Shown here piece after piece: positions 27,216 through 35,725 of a stretch of DNA of 59,792 nucleotides (position 1 is its first letter; each line of letters begins with the position of its first letter). Below the pieces are notes generated by a model. The model saw only the letters and a program-made list of their open reading frames with translations, had not been told where the DNA came from and did no database searches. This DNA comes from a bacterium (lineage in GTDB: Bacteria; Armatimonadota; UBA5829), in assembly GCA_021373255.1 (NCBI GenBank), contig JAJFTD010000029.1:1-59792 (forward strand). The letters are read 5' to 3'. Both the position numbers and the translations under genes were made by a program.

Positions 27216-29854
27216 TCTGCGTCTCCTGTCTTCACGGCTGCTTGCTTCTCTGATTTGCGCCAGCTAATCCATTTGCCCGCATCCTGACCGAAGTGCTGTC
27301 CGGTCACAGCGGCGAGAGCGGGGAAGATGGCCATTTGAACCTCATCGACCTCAGTAGGCTTGAAGTAGCCGATTTGTTGGCTGCCATCCTCCTGGGTCGT
27401 CATCGAGGTCAGTATTACCGGCGAGAACGATTGGCAGTTATAGAGCAGAATATCGTAGATGATCTTTGCGGAAGACTCGCACTTGATCTTCGACAGAGCA
27501 GCCGCTACTGGTGCACCATAGTGGTCCTGGTGTTCGTAGTAGATTCTGGCCAGATAATCCACGCATCTCGGGTCGGCCAAGTCTCCCATGGCATCGACAA
27601 GCTTCCGAGTTTTGCCGCTGTCAACCCACAGGAGACGCACAATCGGTGCGTAAGCTCGCTTATCACCAAGCTTGGCGAGCGCGAATGCGGCTTCGTTACT
27701 CATCTTTGAACGATCGGCGAGAGCGTCGGCGGCACGAGGATCACGCATCTCACCAAGAGCGACAGCCGCTTTGGTCCACTGGCTGACGAACGGGCTGTTC
27801 AGTAGTTTCATCAGATATTGATAGACGCGCTCATCATGAATGCTGCCAAGAGCGCCGGTGATCGACGAGTCCCTATCGGACTCGTTCTGAGCGGCCTCGA
27901 TCAGCAACGGCACAGTTTCCGGTTCGCCAATGTGGGCAATGGCAATCGCAGCAGTCTTGCTGACATAATCGGCCCTGGACTTGTCCTTGACCTTGGGATC
28001 GGCCATCAGACTCTTAAGCGGCTCAACAGCCGCTTTGTCCTTGATCTCTCCGAGCAGCAGGGCAGCATCGACTTTGACTTTGATATTGGGGCTCTTCAGC
28101 AACTCTAACAAGCGAGGGAGCGCAGTGGCCCTTGCTGCCATTCTAGACAGAGCGTCAAACTCAAAGCTGTAACGTCTGTCGACTCCGTCCCGGTCTCCGC
28201 CCTGGCCAGAAATACTTCCGCCCAGGCATGATGCGACAGCTTCGGCGGCCTTCGGGCCATCAATTCGCGACAATGCGAACACAACGGCCTTGTGGAAGTC
28301 CGGATCAGTGTCCTTGATCTTGCCCAACAGTATGTCAAGAGCTTCTGCATCTTTCGCGTCGCCGACCACCACTGCCGCGCCTGTGCGAACGCCTGAGTTC
28401 TTGTCATTAAGAAGCTGAATGACGTAATTGGACACAGTCTCATATCGTCCCAACCGCTGCATCGCCCGCGCCGCGGTTATCGCCAACCGGCCACCCTTTT
28501 TCACCTTTTCTTCTAGGGGTTTACAGGCGCGCTCGTCACCAATAAAACCAAGCAGGTATGCCGCGTTATTCTGTACATCAGGATTCTTATCGTCCATCAG
28601 GCTGATCAAAGGCTCAACCGTGTCTTTGTCCTTCATGCCTTTAATGAAATGTATCGCACGTTGGCAGATTTCAGGGTCCGGGTTTCTCACACTGGCGACC
28701 AGCTTTGGAATATCGACAGAACCGAACGATGGAGGATTAAGATACTCGCGCTTACTCATCTCACGCTGGAATCTGCGTTCACCGACAAATTCATTGATAG
28801 ATTCCATTTCCACGGATCGCGGTAGATCGTAATAGACCTTGTTCTCTTCCTCCCTCCCGGACCTCTTGCTTACCACAGCCAGGACGGCATTATCGGCTTG
28901 ATCGTCATTGAAGCTCAAAAGGCACTGAATCGCAATAGCTCGAACTGCAGGACTCTTGTCCTCTAGCGCTGCCACCAACTGTGGCACAGCCTCCGGATCT
29001 GATATCTGAAACAGCGCCTGTGCCGCATCCTGGGCGATGTCATCGCTCTTAATCACGCGGATCAGGGTCGGAACGGAATGAGCATCGCCTATTAGTCCGA
29101 TCGCCTGAGCAGCGGCCGATCTGACCTGGGCATCCTTATCGTTTAACACAATGTCCGTGAAGTTATCGAGCAACTCGGGGTCACGCAGCTTCGAAAGATA
29201 CCCCACCGCGCACGTCCTTACATAGTTGTTTTCGTCTTTGAGCAGTCGCTTCATGATCTGGGTAGCGCGTGGGTCCACCACATTCGTCATAGACGTCGCT
29301 GCCAGCCGCACTTCAGGATTCGGGTCGTTCAGAGCATTCAGCGCAGGCTGAAGACCACGCTCGTCCATCCATGCAAGGAGCAAGACTGCGGCGTGGGCCC
29401 GCACCAGGGGATTCCGATCATCCAGAGACGCCGCCAGTTTGTCACGGAGAGCCGGACCGCGCTCACGGATCACCCTGGTAGCATTCCAGCGAAGTTCTCT
29501 ATTCTCTGCCCCAAAGAGCTGTATTAAGCAACCGGTGTCCAGGTTTTTCATCTTACTGCTGAGCACTGAGACAATCTCGTCACTCGCATCTTCGTCGATG
29601 GAGGTGTCTTTGAGAAGCGTGAGCAACGCCTGGAAAACTCCGGGGTCTTTGGATCTTCTGAGGGCATCCAAAGCTTCATAGCGTTGATCAATATCGCCAT
29701 TTCTGTAAAGCTTTATATAGTCATCCACGGTTGTTTGCAGCTTGACTGATGACTTGGCCGGTTGTCTGGCCGGAGGTTTCGCCGATATGGCCGGCGAACA
29801 CAATGTGCAACACACGAGTACGACCAGTAAGAGCAACCTTCCCAACTGTCCCAT
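27212..29854 (-). CDS. Large exported HEAT-repeat protein
   Basis: An 880-residue protein with a signal peptide (GRLLLLVVLVCCTLCSPAISA), in which a Cys near the cleavage region could make it a lipoprotein, though no clear lipobox is seen. About 20 HEAT repeats follow (SVPTLIRVIKSDDIAQ, AVPQLVAALEDKSPAV, TVEPLISLMDDKNPDV). An insertion between repeats near residue 340 is charged. The C-terminal segment VTGQHFGQDAGKWISW is shared in pattern with the next HEAT protein. It starts 12 bases after the end of hen1, which argues that both are on one transcript. Function unknown. Confidence 0.9.
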   Translation of the reverse strand: MGQLGRLLLLVVLVCCTLCSPAISAKPPARQPAKSSVKLQTTVDDYIKLYRNGDIDQRYEALDALRRSKDPGVFQALLTLLKDTSIDEDASDEIVSVLSSKMKNLDTGCLIQLFGAENRELRWNATRVIRERGPALRDKLAASLDDRNPLVRAHAAVLLLAWMDERGLQPALNALNDPNPEVRLAATSMTNVVDPRATQIMKRLLKDENNYVRTCAVGYLSKLRDPELLDNFTDIVLNDKDAQVRSAAAQAIGLIGDAHSVPTLIRVIKSDDIAQDAAQALFQISDPEAVPQLVAALEDKSPAVRAIAIQCLLSFNDDQADNAVLAVVSKRSGREEENKVYYDLPRSVEMESINEFVGERRFQREMSKREYLNPPSFGSVDIPKLVASVRNPDPEICQRAIHFIKGMKDKDTVEPLISLMDDKNPDVQNNAAYLLGFIGDERACKPLEEKVKKGGRLAITAARAMQRLGRYETVSNYVIQLLNDKNSGVRTGAAVVVGDAKDAEALDILLGKIKDTDPDFHKAVVFALSRIDGPKAAEAVASCLGGSISGQGGDRDGVDRRYSFEFDALSRMAARATALPRLLELLKSPNIKVKVDAALLLGEIKDKAAVEPLKSLMADPKVKDKSRADYVSKTAAIAIAHIGEPETVPLLIEAAQNESDRDSSITGALGSIHDERVYQYLMKLLNSPFVSQWTKAAVALGEMRDPRAADALADRSKMSNEAAFALAKLGDKRAYAPIVRLLWVDSGKTRKLVDAMGDLADPRCVDYLARIYYEHQDHYGAPVAAALSKIKCESSAKIIYDILLYNCQSFSPVILTSMTTQEDGSQQIGYFKPTEVDEVQMAIFPALAAVTGQHFGQDAGKWISWRKSEKQAAVKTGDAE

Positions 29855-29866
29855 TGTTATATCTCC

Positions 29867-31205
29867 TTATCTGATTACTAAATCGTTACCATTGTTCTCA
29901 AACACTGCCATCTGTGTCGGCGACCCAACGTCGGCATCCTCCGGCCCCACCGGCAGAAACCGCACACTGTAGCCAAACCGCTCGCCGATGCTGTTTGCCC
30001 ACGATTTGAACTCCTCGCGGGTCCACTCGAACCGGTGATCCCGATGGCGCATCTTCCCCGCGGGCAAGCTCTCCCACTTCATGTTATACTCGACGTTAGG
30101 AGTCGTCAGAACCACCGTTCCAGGTTTTGCGAACTCGAAAAGCACCCTCTCGAACGCTGCAAGGCGCGCAAGGTCCATGTGCTCTATTACCTCAATCACA
30201 ACGGCCGCATCGTAGCCTTCCAACCGTTTGTCCCGGTAAATCAACGACCCGTGCAGGAGCTTCACGCGCTCGCGCTGCATTGGGGCCATCTGATACAGAC
30301 GAAGTCTGTCCTGTGCCTTCTCAAGAGTCCGATATGACACGTCCACAACTACTATCTCGACGAACTCCTTGTCCTTGAGAAGTGAGCCGATCAGTTTTCC
30401 TTCGCCACAGCCGAGATCCAGCACTCGCTTTGCGCCGGCGGATCTGAGCGCGGCGACAACCGCGCCCATCCTTTGCTCGTTGAGGCTGATGCGCTCCTCG
30501 ATCACCCATTCTTCCTGGGCGGCGGCTTCTTGGACTTCGTCCGGGTCGGGCGTATCCTCTTCCATTAGCTGTGCCATAGCCTGGCTCATCAGGTTCCGGC
30601 GGTGCCGTAGGTAGCGATTCACGATCAGGTCATTTTCGGGATGAGACGAAAGCCAATCTCCGCCGTGCTTGAGGAGCTTCTCGACCTTATCCTCACCGGC
30701 CCAGTAGTGCTTCTCATTATCCAAAACCGGAATCAGAACGTAGAGATGCGTGAACAACTCACTCAGCCGACACCGAGTAGCCCAGCGGCTCGAAAAGGCG
30801 CCGAAGTAGATCCTCTCCACCGCGACACGGGATCACTGAGAGCTTCGCTACAAGCGGAATCTCCATATCGGCAAGTTCGAGCTTGCCGGAGCATCTGCCG
30901 CCCATCGCGGTTCCGAAGACGCGAGAGATGGCTTTGCTCATAAACGACGATGCCACATAGGGCCTCTCGTTCACATACTGCTCGAGTGCAAAGCTCTCCG
31001 GTCCGCTCTTCCGGCTGCGAACGAGGGCCACCGGATCGACATCCAGCAGCAGCGCCGCAGTGCATCGATCCTCCGTCGCCTCGGGATAGAAAACAGGCGC
31101 CTGTCCGAATGCCAGTTCGAACGACTGCGCTCTTGCCGGATTCTTGTGCAAAAGGTAACCAAGATCGGTGGCTGGTGAATGAGTTGTTGTGATAGTTAGA
31201 AGCAT
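29867..31205 (-). pseudogene. hen1: Hen1 RNA 3'-end 2'-O-methyltransferase with small internal deletion
   Basis: Bacterial Hen1 marks repaired RNA 3' ends with a 2'-O-methyl group, working with Pnkp. The N-terminal domain is read from ATG 31205 (MLLTITTTHSPATDLGYL, then MSKAISRVFGTAM and CRGGEDLLRRLFEPLGY) and stops at 30759. The linker and methyltransferase domain resume in another frame from about 30780 (RLSELFTHLYVLIPVLDN) to 29867. The junction lacks roughly 25-30 residues that family members normally have between FEPLGY and RLSEL. The methyltransferase domain looks complete: VLDLGCGEGKL, the Mg2+-binding VIEVIEHMD, and the His-rich HRDHRFEWT. So only the join is broken. The C-terminal half alone might still be made from an internal start. 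Confidence 0.9.
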
Positions 31206-31964
31206 ATAATCTAATTTGTGCCAGGGCCCCATGATTCCTGCTTCTAACCGAATGACGAAGCAGTGAAATAAGAGGAATGCTTGTGGTCTGTGGAGAATGA
31301 AGAAAGGATGCAGGCAAGCATAGGTATAGTATTTGCCCTGCATAATTCATTGCTATGTAATGCAAAGCCGCGCTATTCTTTCCATAGCTATATTGTCTGA
31401 GTTCGGGTTGATTTTATTTGTTAGTCATTCGATCCTAAAGAGTTTCACCATTAATGAAGCGATTAACCCGCCTGTGGATATTTAAAAGAGAGGCTCTTTC
31501 TTCTCCATTTCGTTTTGTATTTCCCAGACTGTAGATGATATCTCTGGATAATCGATACCGGGAAGCAATAGCAAATGCGTGAGATTAGTCAGTTCGGTAA
31601 CCTTTTGAGTTGACCAGGGGTAAGTGACGCAGAAATCTTGTATGGATCTATATAAAAGAATGCCCAAATACTGTTTTTATCCTCGCTGCTTTGAGCTACT
31701 TGGAACGTACCACTGTAAATTACACAGACATCCACAGCAGAAAAGAATATACGTTATCCCCAATGATGAATACCCCACAGCCTTCGTAGCAATAGCCTAT
31801 CTCAAGTACATTATGCCGGTGTAGGAAATTCGGTCTACTATTTCGTATGAGCGAATATGCATAATATATGCTCGGTATGGAGTAGATACTAACACGAATC
31901 TACTATATTATAAAATTGCAAAGCTGAGATAAATTAGCTCGCTAAAACATATAGGGTGTAAATT
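31206..31964. other. AT-rich intergenic region with a possible gene fragment
   Basis: This 760-base stretch lies between hen1 and a secreted hydrolase gene on the other strand. It is visibly AT-richer than the flanking clusters. A 61-codon minus-strand frame at 31482-31667 (ending QNEMEKKEPLF) has a protein-like composition, but has no convincing ribosome site and no recognised family. It may be the tail of a lost gene. The rest shows no gene, tRNA or repeat that I can support. Promoters for the two divergent flanking genes should lie here, but no clear sigma-70 box pair was found. Confidence 0.4.
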
Positions 31965-33212
31965 ATGGATTTATCAATTATCAAACTTACTAGATTAAGC
32001 ATCTCGTTGATCGGCCTTTCACTGCTTGCGTCTGTTGCATTGGCTGATATTCCCGTAAATTGCGATCAGTCATCTCATGACCAGCAGATAAGATTTCTGG
32101 CCACAAACAAAGATATTTATGAGAACAAAGTTTATGGCGCTTGGTTTGGCAAACTCATCGGCCTGATTGCAGGACAACCGGTGGAGGGCGGAACCAGGCA
32201 GAACATTGAAGCCATCGCCAGAAGGCTTGATGCTTATCCAATCAGATGGTATTTCCCACCTAGTTATGAGAACTTCAAACCCTTCCTTAGAGGAAACTTC
32301 ACCTCATCACCGTCTAATGATGACTCAGACTTTCTAGTTGTATCACTTCTGGCACTGCGAGAACATGGGATAAACCTGACATCGAAGAACATCGCTGAGG
32401 CTTGGGTCAAGTATAGTTCAGGTGGATGCACTGCTGAAGGTGTGGCACTCGCAAACTTTAATAAAGGAATCTGGCCACCTGAGTCCGCTACTACAGAAAA
32501 TCCATACTCAGAATGGATCGGTGCCCAGATGCGAGCTGATATATGGGGAATGATTGCCCCTGGATTGCCTGGTGTTGCAGCGGATTATGCCGAACGTGAT
32601 GCAAAGATTTCTCATACAGGCAATGGGATATACGCTGAACGCTACATAGCAGCAGTGATCAGCCTTGCGATGGTGGAGACAGATTGCAAGAAAATACTTC
32701 AGGATGCTCTGGATGTTATACCTGCTGACTGCCGATATGCCAACGCTGTAAAAGATGTGATCAAATGGCACGACCAATGTGCCACATGGGGCGAGGCCTG
32801 GGATTTGATGGATGCCAAATATGGCTTCCTGAAAGATGGCTCGCGCACTGCACAGTTTGCTGAAAAAAAGTATCTAACCGGCCTTTATGCGAATTGGTGC
32901 GATATGAAATGGGTGTACGCTGACATTAATGGAGCATCGGTAGCATTGGCGCTTCTGTATGGCGATGGCGACTTCACAAAAACAGTGGGCATAGCAGTAA
33001 TGAGCGGCTACGACTGTGACTGTAATGCCGGGACTGTAGGCGCTATTCTGGGTGCAATGTGGGGAGAAAAAGCCATTCCAACAAAATGGAAAGCCCCTCT
33101 GAATGATACCTACAATACCAGTGTTAAGGTAGATAACAAATCTTTGAAGATCAGCGCACTTGCGGAAGAGACTGCACGTTATGGCTTGAAAGTTTTGGCT
33201 TCCAAGAAATAG
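31965..33212 (+). CDS. Secreted ADP-ribosylglycohydrolase-fold protein
   Basis: A 415-residue protein with a signal peptide (LSISLIGLSLLASVALADI). The mature part has the ARH fold: VYGAWFGKLIGLIAGQPVEG at the first metal-binding helix, SPSNDDSDFLVV in place of the usual DDT motif, and GYDCDCNAGTVGAILGAMWG in place of GGDTDT. The Asp ligands are mostly kept, so an active metal hydrolase is possible. The export signal and altered motifs suggest a substrate outside the cytosol, perhaps a glycoside rather than ADP-ribose (inference). It differs strongly from the cytosolic ARH at 19.6-20.7 kb. It is flanked by a glycoside hydrolase gene on the opposite strand. Confidence 0.85.
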   Translation: MDLSIIKLTRLSISLIGLSLLASVALADIPVNCDQSSHDQQIRFLATNKDIYENKVYGAWFGKLIGLIAGQPVEGGTRQNIEAIARRLDAYPIRWYFPPSYENFKPFLRGNFTSSPSNDDSDFLVVSLLALREHGINLTSKNIAEAWVKYSSGGCTAEGVALANFNKGIWPPESATTENPYSEWIGAQMRADIWGMIAPGLPGVAADYAERDAKISHTGNGIYAERYIAAVISLAMVETDCKKILQDALDVIPADCRYANAVKDVIKWHDQCATWGEAWDLMDAKYGFLKDGSRTAQFAEKKYLTGLYANWCDMKWVYADINGASVALALLYGDGDFTKTVGIAVMSGYDCDCNAGTVGAILGAMWGEKAIPTKWKAPLNDTYNTSVKVDNKSLKISALAEETARYGLKVLASKK

Positions 33213-33760
33213 CACCTAATCATCGCAGAATTCGGCAGGCATATCGTTTTTGTTTGCTGGCATTGAGGAGAGAAATGGTAATCATTAAATCTTATCCATT
33301 ACTGGAATAGAATGGCGGTTGTGTTTCCTATCGCAATCGGTCTTGCGCTTGTAAAATGACTTACAGTACTAAATCTTCCAGAAAATAACTGTCCAACGAG
33401 CTTCATCATCTGCCAAACACTGCTTTCCCCACCGCCCTCACGGTCCCATAATCAGAACTATATAACCCTAATCCAAGTTGTTCGCCAAGCAAATTGTATA
33501 GCCTTTCCTTCGCCGGACTCCAATTGAGAAATATTGTTCTATACTAAATTGTAATAGACAAGCTGTTTACGGAAAATACAACTCGTTATAGAGATTATGT
33601 TTATGACAGTGTCAGTAAAAATGCAATCCCTGGTGCGACAATCAATTGGCAGCTACTATCTTGAAAACGTTGACCGTGCATACGGTATCAAGGTTATCAA
33701 TGTGCGCATAGGAACAAAAGACGGCACGACAGTTTTCAACTTCCGATGCTTTTTAGTGAT
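33213..33760. other. Intergenic region, possible short transcript
   Basis: AT-rich stretch with no recognised gene. A 70-codon plus-strand frame (33597-33809) runs through the terminator hairpin at its end, so it is unlikely to be a real protein as read. Because a strong terminator lies 550 bases after the nearest upstream plus-strand gene, the 33.55-33.79 kb part may hold a small RNA or a short decayed gene. No conserved structure could be recognised. Confidence 0.3.
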
Positions 33761-33797
33761 GTGCGAGGCCTTGTCTTTTCAAGGCCTCGCACTTTTT
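33761..33797 (+). terminator. Strong rho-independent terminator
   Basis: A perfect 13-bp stem, GTGCGAGGCCTTG (33761-33773) with CAAGGCCTCGCAC (33780-33792), a 6-base loop and five T residues. It ends plus-strand transcripts. It lies 39 bases before the stop of the convergent glycoside hydrolase gene. Confidence 0.9.
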
Positions 33798-33835
33798 ATG
33801 ATATTATAGCTCCAGAGAAAATGCATACAATAGCT

Positions 33836-35443
33836 TTATAGTGTTTCATTCCCATAACGATATGTGGTGAGAACCGTTATGCTTAGAGGCTTCAATGAAA
33901 CTGTATCGTGACCATTAAGAATAACATCTTCTCCGATGTTGATTTTCTCACAGGCATCGGGTGTAACATATAGCGTCCTGAATTTTCTGGTAGAATTGAT
34001 TCCATCTAGCTTTAATTTAGCAGGACGTTCGCTGTCATTGACCAACAGAAGAGTAATATCCCCACCTTTTATGGCTGTTGTTAAGAAAACACGAGGCTGG
34101 TTGTTTTCATCCACGCATCCAGTGACATGGCTGTTGACTATATCTGATCCGTTTTTGATGTATTTCATCATCAAAGCCATCGGATAATAGATTAGCTTAT
34201 TAGGTATAAAGTGACGCTTGTTATCGGGGTCCATCACCAGCATGTGCCATGGGTGGTCTTTGTGTGTGTTGTTGAATACCCAATAGCCATATGCCTTGCC
34301 GCCATTGTTGAAGAGCTGGATTGCTTCCTCTGCAACATAGAGTCGATACAAATAGTTGCCGGGGTCACAGACCTGTGTTCCTACTTCACCTAATATAAAC
34401 GGCCTCTTGCTCTCTTTGATTGCAGGGAGCATAACTGAATTAACCATAGAATCCCGAATAGTGCCATGCGCTAGCGGAATATTCAATCCTTTCATATACT
34501 CCGGGCGGGAATAATAGTCATGGAATGAAACAATATCTATGTTCTGCCCAGCGAGTTTCATCAACTTAGCCACACTGTGATCTCCACTGCCTTCGTGGTT
34601 CCAAAAAACCGAACCGTCAAGTCCGATAATCTTCACTTTATCCCGAATACCGAGACGTACTAATTGTTCGCCAAGAGAATTGTAGATGCCGCTTAAGGTT
34701 CCATAGTAGTTGGATAATTGTTCGGGTTCGTTGTAAACAGATATTCCCTTAACACATTGATAGTGCTTCTCGTTTGTAAGATGATACATGATTGCAGCCA
34801 AAGACTCGGTATACTCATCAATATTTTCTACCCCAAGCCACCTATGGCGTTTGACCTTGCCATTGCTCAATTTGGCTTCTTCAGAAAGCATCCAGTTTTC
34901 GTTATTAGGGCAAAACGTTCCCGGACCTGCGCCCCAATTACCCAGCATTACGTATATGTTTCTTTTCTCCCACTCATCAAGAATGCGATACATCGCGTCC
35001 ATGTACATAGTATTATTTTTGCACTCTGGATGCTTGGTTGAGAAACCGGGAGAAAACGCAAATCCATCGTTCAAGTTTAATTCTCGAGGCTTATCATTAT
35101 CATTTACTGGTTCCCACTGGGTTACGCCAACTTCAAAGCGAACAAATTGAAAACCTGCAAAATCCATCAGATTATTGAAGTTAGCCCATTCGACCTTATC
35201 ATCCATAAGCGGAATCTGTTGAGCCCAAGTATAGCCGTCGGTCAAATGTGTGTAGGTATAATCGCTGAATGCAAAATTAACTCCGCCACCTATGATTTTA
35301 GGATTTATTATATTGCGTATGCTGACAACAGCTTCTCCAGTTAGTGGCGGTTGTGTGGATTTTGCTGAACTCTCGCTACACACCCCTGACGCAACAAACC
35401 CTACAACGACAAGTAAACAGAGCCATTGAATTCTTGATAACAT
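33836..35443 (-). CDS. Secreted glycoside hydrolase, clan GH-A-like
   Basis: A 535-residue protein with a signal peptide (IQWLCLLVVVGFVASGVC). The start ATG 35443 follows GGAGGATAAG; an upstream extension is not supported. The barrel carries the clan GH-A pattern: FQFVRFEVGVTQWEP early, an acid/base candidate Glu in GISVYNEPEQL near residue 235, and a nucleophile candidate Glu in RPFILGEVGTQV near residue 345. About 150 C-terminal residues form a beta-sandwich (ITLLLVNDSERPAKLKL), common in xylanases and related enzymes. It likely cleaves a plant or microbial polysaccharide outside the cell. The exact GH family is uncertain. Confidence 0.8.
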   Translation of the reverse strand: MLSRIQWLCLLVVVGFVASGVCSESSAKSTQPPLTGEAVVSIRNIINPKIIGGGVNFAFSDYTYTHLTDGYTWAQQIPLMDDKVEWANFNNLMDFAGFQFVRFEVGVTQWEPVNDNDKPRELNLNDGFAFSPGFSTKHPECKNNTMYMDAMYRILDEWEKRNIYVMLGNWGAGPGTFCPNNENWMLSEEAKLSNGKVKRHRWLGVENIDEYTESLAAIMYHLTNEKHYQCVKGISVYNEPEQLSNYYGTLSGIYNSLGEQLVRLGIRDKVKIIGLDGSVFWNHEGSGDHSVAKLMKLAGQNIDIVSFHDYYSRPEYMKGLNIPLAHGTIRDSMVNSVMLPAIKESKRPFILGEVGTQVCDPGNYLYRLYVAEEAIQLFNNGGKAYGYWVFNNTHKDHPWHMLVMDPDNKRHFIPNKLIYYPMALMMKYIKNGSDIVNSHVTGCVDENNQPRVFLTTAIKGGDITLLLVNDSERPAKLKLDGINSTRKFRTLYVTPDACEKINIGEDVILNGHDTVSLKPLSITVLTTYRYGNETL

Positions 35444-35725
35444 CTTATCCTCCATACAAATTAACGAGTGCAATGTCAAATGACAAGGCACCAAGATCTG
35501 CAATGTATGTATCTGTTCTAGGCGACAGTGATTGTATCCTTCACTTATTAAATAAGAGAGTCGCATAACGTAGGTTATAGGATAAGTCTAGATACAGTGC
35601 AAGAGTTGGTGAGGAAACATTAAATGATGGGGGTACCAATCATCCAAGTTCTAGAACAGTAATATTCCATGCAGGCATAGACTTCAGTCACTGTGGTCAG
35701 GTAGAATAAACTGGAGATTAATAAT

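Noticed and set aside
20716-29854. Tandem DNA repeats in the HEAT genes as a mobile or phase-variable repeat region.
   Set aside because: The repeats are at protein level with diverged DNA sequence, as in normal HEAT solenoids.
33597-33809. 70-codon plus-strand reading frame.
   Set aside because: It runs through a perfect terminator stem and T tract, so its C-terminal third cannot be ordinary coding sequence.
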